The position numbers and the translations under genes were made by a program. The notes beneath the pieces were generated by a model. The model saw only the letters and a program-made list of their open reading frames with translations. It searched no databases and had not been told where the DNA came from. This document shows, in pieces, positions 57,440 to 64,000 of a DNA stretch of 64,000 nt. Position 1 is the stretch's first letter. Each line of letters starts with the position of its first letter. The DNA is from Trichinella spiralis (lineage: Eukaryota; Nematoda; Enoplea; Trichinellida; Trichinellidae): NCBI GenBank assembly GCA_000181795.3, contig CM012953.1, positions 11,109,831-11,173,830 on the forward strand, in the 5' to 3' direction.

Positions 57440-60400
57440 ATGGTTCACATTTCGGTATGGAATATATATATTTTTTTAAAATAATCTCTATTAATCTGTT
57501 TTTTTAATAAACTTATTTCAGATTGACAGTAGTGCAAGCACGCACGCGCAACTTAACATTCGACCAACTAAGATCACTGCAAAAGTGATCATACTTACTT
57601 TGATAGCTGTGTTGAGTGGCTTTCTGTTCGGCTATGATACCGGTGTTGTTTCGGGTGCTATGCTAATTGTCAAAGTTCAATTTGATTTGGATGATATCTG
57701 GCAGGAGGTAGGCCATCGTATTTTGCAATTCCTATCTTAATTTTGTTTACAGCAGAATTCAAATTACATCACATTTGCATAAGTTTTTTTGTTGCTTTTC
57801 TATTTATTGTTTATTATCAGTAAGAATATTTTTAAAGATTCTTCTACTTTGTGAACAACAACAGCAACAACAAAACACTGCAGCTTGTTATTCTGGAATT
57901 CTTTGAAATGTATTTGAATATTATTGAAAAGTTAAAAAAACATAAGTATAACATGCTTTATACAGTTGGTTGTTTATTTGTTGATTAAGATGCACTTTTC
58001 AGTTTTTTTTGAGTGCGCTTAATCATTTGAACAAAAAGTTGATCATATTGTACACTGACAAATGCATTATTGTTTTTTATGTTGTTAGCAAAGTATTTAT
58101 TTAATTTTTATTCAAGTGTTGATACTTTTTAAAATCAATTCAACCTAGCAAACATAAACGTAAAGTAAATGTAAATATAATTTAAAGCATGGAATGTATG
58201 TAAAAACTACATCTTCCATACAACATAGCATAGCATAACATAACATGTGATCAGAAATCAATTTTCATATTTTACTAATTGTATTATAAATTAACAAAAT
58301 AGCAAATCAAATGGTTCATAAATTATTCTTCCCAATTTTTGTAAACCAGAAATGATGTTGTCATGATTAATTTTCATTTAAGTAATTTGTATAAATGTAA
58401 TTTATTCAATAATGCTCATTTATTTTATATTCACTTCTTTTTCACTTTCGAACTGAAACTTGACAAGTAATTTTATTGAATTAAAAAAGATAAACTTTCA
58501 AGGTTGAAAAGGAAGTCAGTCATTCATTATAGAAATTTGTAAAATAATAAAATGCAGCCTAAAGAAATTTCAAAATTGAATAAGCAAATGATTGATCAAT
58601 TTTTAATGAAAATTAAAAGTGATAGAAAGTAGTAATGTTATTTCAAAAATGTATCTTTTTTCATTTTTCATAATTTATTATTCATAATCTTGTTAACATC
58701 TTCTGACAAACATTTCAAAGATTACGATCATTTCAGTTGTCAGTGCAGCACATCTTACTTTTACAAATTTATTTTAACAATGCGCATTCTGAGAACTCCA
58801 ATCATGACAGGAAATTTTTATTTAATCACACAACCATATAAGTCTGTTTTATTCGCATTGTCATAAACATTTTTGAAACATTTTCATCAATTAATATTAA
58901 TTTTTATTATTATTTAACTTTAATTATTTAAATCTTGAATCTTTAATGAAATTTTAAACTATAATGCTGTATATTTTTTTTCTAATGAGTTTAGTTAATT
59001 GTAAGTGTCACTGTTGGCGCTGCAGCAATTTTTGCCCTTATCGGTGGTTGGATGAATGAAAAATATGGAAGGAAAAAGTCCATTTTACTTTCCTGCGTAT
59101 TGTTCGTTATTGGATCTGTTATTCTTGGAGCAGCTAATAGCAGAGAAGTACTGCTTGTGGGCAGAGTCATTGTTGGAGCTGCAATTGGTAAATTCATTTC
59201 AAACTTTTTAAAATAAAACAATATTTTGACTGTATTGCATAACAAGGCTAGTTCTGGTTGTTTGAATATTTCATTTTTACTAAAATGTAATAAAATGCAA
59301 CTTTTGTTTTTCTATAAAATTATTTTAATTGCACCGCTCAAATTTCAGGCATTTCTTCAATGACAATTCCTGCATATATTGCTGAGACATCACCACCGCA
59401 CATCCGTGGCCGTATGATTGTAATGTTCCAGCTGCTCATCACATTTGGCTTTTGGGTATCTGGCTTATTAAACGCAGCGTTTAGCTACATTCCAGATGAT
59501 AATGTGAACTGGAGGTAAATGAGAATAATTTTTACATTTGAATTATTAACTGTAATTTGAATAAATGAAAATAGACTCATGTTGGGCGTAGCTGCTATTC
59601 CTGCATTTATACAATTTATTGGATTTATGTTCATGCCTGAAAGTCCCCGTTGGCTGGCAATGAAAGGCCAAGTTGAAAGTGCCTTCAACATTTTGACCGG
59701 CATATATGGAGAAGATGACACCGGCGTGAAACTGGCTCAGAATGATATTGATCAAATTAAAGATGCCCAAGAACAAAGGGAAAAAGACAATGAAGCTAAA
59801 GGTAAACACTTATTTAAATTTATTTAATTGTACAAGCACTGATTTGTTCCTTTTATGCTTATTATTTACTTTTATTGGACATTTTTATTTATTTATTTTA
59901 AATAATGTTCAAATTGGGTTGATGTCGGCAATTTTTGGTAAAGCAGGAAGGTATCAATAACAATTTCCATCTTTAAATTAGAAAATGACTTGATTTGAAT
60001 TATTCATTATACCAGTGGCTCTCAAAGTGTGGGTTGCGTAAAATGTCAAAGTAAGGGAGTAGTCTTTATGTTCATTAGGAGAGTTTTTCAAATTACTCAT
60101 CAAAAATTGTTGGGTGAGCAATTAAACTTTGATTCAGTTACTGATGATCTGTAAATCACTATCTCCGGTTCTCACAGCACCCCGATGTTGTGGCTACAGG
60201 TATATCCACAAAGGCAGACGAATAATTAATCGATTTGTCTGAAGATTCTTCGTTTAAAATGAGTTTTGATCATAAAAGATTAACATATCCAAATGTTTCC
60301 ATTGCAGCATTAAAAGTGCTGTCTCTTTTTACTACTTGCACATTTGTAAAGTTAGATTTTCAGCAGTATTGGAATTGAAAGCAAATTTCGAAATAAACTA

Positions 60401-62354
60401 CAATTATCCAACATCTTGCATCTAAAACTAAAACGTATTAGTGTGGACGTCAAAGACAAAACAGGAAACAAACCCATTGTTCGCATGCACATCATTGTAC
60501 ATTTAACTAATAAACTTATAAATTATAATTAGGTGTATTCATTAAAAAATTTAAAAGTATTAAACTAATATTTTTTATTTAACCCCCTTGCCTTTTATAA
60601 TATGCAATCCAAGTCGATAGGTCGCAGCCGAGAAAAGTTTGAGAACCACTGCATTAGACAATAGTACTTATAGCAGTGCAAACAAAGCTGTACATTTGAA
60701 AACGACGTTCTACAAATTAAAGATGACTTAAAGCCATCAGAAAAAGAAGTCCTCGTTTTAAATAAATAATAATTATTAAATGTTTTTAGGAAAAGAAAAA
60801 TTTACATTTATTGCAATGATAAAAAAGCCTGAAACTAGAAAAGCGTTGGTAATTGGATGCGCGATGCAAATGTTCCAACAGTTGTCCGGAATTAACACCG
60901 TAATGTACGTATCAACATTGAAAAGAAGCTGTTTCCAACAATGTTAATTTTAATATTTTAAATGTTTAGGTATTACAGTGCTTCGATTGTTCAAATGGGT
61001 GGTGTCCGAAGCCGCACCATGGCTATTTGGATGGCAGCAGTTACTTCAGGCTTCAATTTCTTTTGCACATTTATTGGAATATATCTCGTTGAAAGAGTTG
61101 GACGCAGAAAAGTTTTACTTGGAAGTACTTTAGGTAGCGCCAAATTTGATTATTAAATAAGCTGATTCGCTGCATATAATATTTTCAATTTTAAGGTGTT
61201 GTTTTAAGTTTGCTTGTTCTTGGCATTGGATTCACCATGATTTCAGTGGACTCACCTGTCCATGAATTTGATGAAATGCAATACGATGGTGGAAAATTCG
61301 CTGATTTAGCGATACTTGATCCATGTCGTGGTTTAGGGTACGTAAAATTATTCCATTTTTATAACAAAGCATTCTTATGCATTTTAAATAATCCCACTAA
61401 ATTACATAGCATATTAAATTTACATGTTTAGATGCGACGCATGCTCTTATCAAGAATCATGTGGATTTTGTTATGATCCAAGCAACCCATCATCAAATGG
61501 CTCTTGCGTTTCTACATACAGCGCTGTAGTTAATGGCCATCATGTGGAATCTAATCAATGGGCAAACTACGGACGTTGTGCCAGGAAAGATTTTTCATCA
61601 CCCTTAACGTCAGAAACTATTCAACTTGCAGAACCAAATACACAATTTGATTATGGCTACTGTATAACAAAATATTCATGGATTCCAATCCTTGCAATGG
61701 CCATTTATTTATGCTGCTTCTCTGTTGGTAAGAAAACTTTGATAACAAATAATTTAAATAATAACTTTAATACAACGCAAATTATTTAGGAATGGGAGGT
61801 GTGCCTTGGACCATTAATGCGTATGTTCAGAATATTGAAGCTTTTTACATATTTTATTCATTTATTTTATAAAAAATTTCAGTGAAATTTATCCAAACTG
61901 GGCCAGAAGCACCGGCACATCTATTGCAACGTTTGTAAATTGGTTTTTTAATTTGATTATTTCTCTTACATTTTTAACACTGGCTAGAGCAATTACACGC
62001 CAAGGTAAAAAGACCAAACTTTTGCTTTATTATATTTAAAATATTATATTACTTAGGAGCATTCTTTCTCTACGCTGCAATAAGTGCCATTGGAATGATC
62101 CTATTTTACTTGATTGTGCCTGAAACAAAAGGAATCAGCATTGAAGACATTGAAATTTTACTTAGAGGTTCATGGATATACAATGAAAAGTAGGCTTTTA
62201 TGCTGTTACTTTCAAAATGTACTTTTCAAAACAAACATTTAAATTTATTAGAAAAGCCAAGAAGGTGGTAAAAGCCAGAAACTCAAAAGTTCATCCTGTT
62301 GACATTGTTATAAATACCGTTGCAGAAGAAGCAGAGAAAACCACCAGATTCTGA
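57440..62354 (+). CDS. SLC2A13: Proton/myo-inositol cotransporter (HMIT, SLC2A13 type)
   Basis: Sugar-porter family (MFS) membrane protein expected to move myo-inositol with protons across the plasma membrane. Thirteen exons: 57440-57454, 57522-57707, 58995-59187, 59349-59514, 59575-59801, 60790-60904, 60970-61133, 61196-61337, 61432-61727, 61790-61820, 61883-62004, 62057-62189 and 62252-62354. All phases agree, giving 630 residues (human 648). Family motifs in order: [97 protein letters not shown] and VPETKG. About twelve membrane segments are present. The long exon at 61432 encodes a Cys-rich outside loop between TM9 and TM10, a mark of HMIT rather than GLUT proteins. The start exon encodes only MVHIS; it is the first in-frame ATG but the weakest part of the model. 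Confidence 0.95.
60005..60012 (+). repeat. Left target-site duplication of the hAT element
   Basis: CATTATAC, matching the right-hand copy CATTAGAC at 60652-60659 in 7 of 8 positions. Confidence 0.65.
60013..60651 (+). mobile_element. Decayed hAT DNA transposon in a transporter intron
   Basis: A 639-bp element in the intron between transporter exons 5 and 6. Its ends are imperfect terminal inverted repeats: CAGTGGCTCTCAAAG at the left and, read inward from the right, CAGTGGTTCTCAAAC. This is the sequence typical of hAT elements. The flanks CATTATAC (60005-60012) and CATTAGAC (60652-60659) match at 7 of 8 bases, the 8-bp target duplication expected for hAT. Inside, frames on the plus strand recall the C-terminal dimerisation region of a hAT transposase: [10 protein letters not shown] near 60310, then after a frameshift [20 protein letters not shown] from about 60378 to a stop near 60532. 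The rest of the transposase is missing, so the copy is dead. Confidence 0.8.
60652..60659 (+). repeat. Right target-site duplication of the hAT element
   Basis: CATTAGAC, one mismatch from the left copy; the mismatch fits an old insertion. Confidence 0.65.
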
Positions 62355-62617
62355 TGTTAAATATTGGATACCATCTTTTATAATTCATAGAAAATTGTCC
62401 TTACTTTTAATCTGTATTTCTATGTAAAATAAGCAAATGCTGCCTGTATGTAGAAAACATATGTTTATATACAAAATGTAGAATGCAATATGCAACTATG
62501 CATTATTTGTTACGCTCAACTTTATATTTGACAGTTATAATCAGCAGTTTGAAATTTTGCATGAACTTCTCTTGCCTCAGTTGTTTTTAATGTACATATT
62601 GTAAATGGAAAAATCAA

Positions 62618-62623
62618 AATAAA
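62618..62623 (+). terminator. Poly(A) signal of the transporter gene
   Basis: AATAAA, 264 bases after the stop codon, followed by a GT-rich stretch (GCGTGATGTGTTTTATT). Confidence 0.55.
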
Positions 62624-62639
62624 CAATTTAATGCGTGAT

Positions 62640-63441
62640 GTGTTTTATTAACAGTCATGACCTTGTGCAATATTTTACAATAAATCACTGGATTTTAATA
62701 AAAGCCATTTATTTCAATAAAAATGGTAGTTCTGTTTTGCCTTTTTTAAATAAGATGACATGATTTAAACAAAAGTAAATAGCAAATTTGCTTGCATATA
62801 TAATTTTCATATGTAAAATTCATATTTACTTAACTTTAATGTAAAAATAAACAAATGTTTGTTAATTTCTTATATTAATGATTTTACAAACACAAAATGA
62901 TGACACATAGCATTAACTTTATACAAATTACGCATTTTTGTAAGTTTAACTTTAATTAATTATTAAAAAAATGAAAAAAAGTAAAAATATTTCAATTTCA
63001 TAATGATAAATAAAAAGGCAATTGCTGTTGCCTTTTACAACATTTACTGGTTGCAAAACTTTGCATAATTTAAACATTGAAACAGCTTTAAAATTTATTC
63101 AAGTGAAAAAATAAAGCAATTTTGAAGTGCTGAACGAGTACAAAGCACCGGTGATGAAAACTGTATTAAAAATTTTTCCTGTTAATTAGCACACCAAGGA
63201 CCAGTGTAAAAAAGTTTTAAGCCTTTTCCTTCTAAGAAGATGCTGCTTACCAATAGAATTGCTATAGTGCAAATTGTGCACTTATGAATTTCTTTTTCAT
63301 CATCATGCTACTGAATGTGAGAAAAACAGATTGCAGCCGAACAATGATACTGCCTTCCTGAGGGAAATATCTTGCATAGATGAAAACGTTACAGTCAGAG
63401 TAACAAAGAGATTAAAACAAATTAGCAGCAGATCGCTGAAT
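62640..63441. other. Short spacer between convergent genes
   Basis: AT-rich sequence between the 3' ends of the transporter and the potassium channel gene. It probably contains the channel's 3' UTR; an AATAAA on the minus strand at 63094-63099 is a possible poly(A) signal for it. No other gene is seen. Confidence 0.5.
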
Positions 63442-64000
63442 CTACTGTTCTTCTTCTTCTTGATTGGACATGTTAACCACAACAATTTCAGGCACTTCCA
63501 CGTGATTTATCTTGTTGGAGCGAAACTGAGGCGGCGGTGGCGACAAAATATTCGAATCAAGAAATTTTGGACTGTCTTGATTCTTTGGTGAGCAAGGCGT
63601 TGTCTCCCCAGAACAACCGCTAGGCACGTGAAATGATGAATGAGTTTCAGAATCGAAGCCATCATCACTTGTACCGTCATAATATTGAGAAGTAAAATTG
63701 ACATTGGTTACCTTAAAATAAAATCATAGCATATAAAGACAAAATATACAAATACATATATACAAGAAATTTTGAAATACTTTCAGTTCTTCAAGCTTTT
63801 TGGCAGAATAATGCGGTGTACGCACGGCGTACGTGTTGTGGAAAAGGCTCCAATCTACCTGGTAACCGCCGTTTACTTTTTGATATGTGAACAACTTTTC
63901 AAATCTAAATGCTATCAACGTTAAAGAAACAAATCAAATTCGACTAATATTTCACAAACATACCTGTGACCCCAGTTGATTTCAGAAGGCAGAATAAGAA
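63442..64000 (-). CDS. Inward-rectifier potassium channel, C-terminal part (partial)
   Basis: Last three exons of a Kir channel gene that continues beyond the window: 64000-63964, 63904-63781 and 63711-63442, with GT-AG junctions in phase. The visible protein starts LILPSEINWGHRF and continues with GGYQVDWSLFHNTY, AVRTP and SAKKLEEL. This matches the conserved end of the Kir cytoplasmic domain, where GIRK/Kir3 proteins have EILWGHRF, GFYEVDYxSFHxT and TPxxSAxELAE. The last exon encodes a Ser/Thr/Pro-rich tail that ends NQEEEEQ, with no PDZ-type ending. The pore and both membrane helices lie outside the window. The gene is convergent with the transporter. Confidence 0.88.

Noticed and set aside
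58991-59245. Minus-strand frame over a transporter exon
   Set aside because: It is antisense to transporter exon 3, which has clear sugar-porter motifs in the sense direction.

Overview
This is AT-rich animal genomic DNA. It has intron-bearing genes with GT-AG splice sites, a mix of short (50-80 bp) and kilobase introns, and wide gene-poor spacers. The LASP, U2AF, inward-rectifier and HMIT-type genes are all metazoan. The LIM-nebulin-SH3 layout, the short introns and the base composition suggest an ecdysozoan, most likely a nematode with a gene-poor genome (Dorylaimia/mermithid-like). The taxon is an inference, not demonstrated. The sequence also holds a 10-N assembly gap at 49216-49225.

Layout. 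1-12.6 kb: gene-poor, with two GC-richer islands near 4.3-4.7 and 9.4-10.1 kb. 12.6-27.1 kb: the gene-rich core. It holds U2AF large subunit (minus), a chain of exon-like blocks with no good ORF (plus), an Sm-fold protein (minus), mitochondrial ribosomal protein mS30/mL65 (plus), dUTPase (minus, tail-to-tail with the former) and LASP (plus). 27.8-30.5 kb: orphan exon-like fragments and a CCAAT-rich promoter-like block. 31.4-32.0 kb: a single-exon protein with a probable PP1-docking motif (minus). 32-41.7 kb: nothing recognised. 41.7-42.2 kb: a neuropeptide precursor with three FYxWA-Gly repeats (minus). 42.2-57.4 kb: nothing recognised apart from a 2.7-kb direct duplication on both sides of the assembly gap. 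57.4-62.4 kb: a complete 13-exon proton/myo-inositol transporter of SLC2A13 type (plus), with a decayed hAT transposon in one intron. 63.4-64.0 kb: the 3' end of an inward-rectifier potassium channel gene (minus) that runs off the window.

The gene-rich core is mostly housekeeping: splicing (U2AF, Sm-like protein), mitochondrial translation, nucleotide-pool sanitation and the actin cytoskeleton. The right half has neuronal or transport genes. I see no operon-like functional grouping. The most unusual item is the peptide precursor. Its predicted products, FYxWA-amides, resemble kinin/leucokinin peptides (FxxWG-amide), with Ala in place of the terminal Gly residue. The last Gly codon, needed for amidation, is split by an intron and followed directly by a stop codon.
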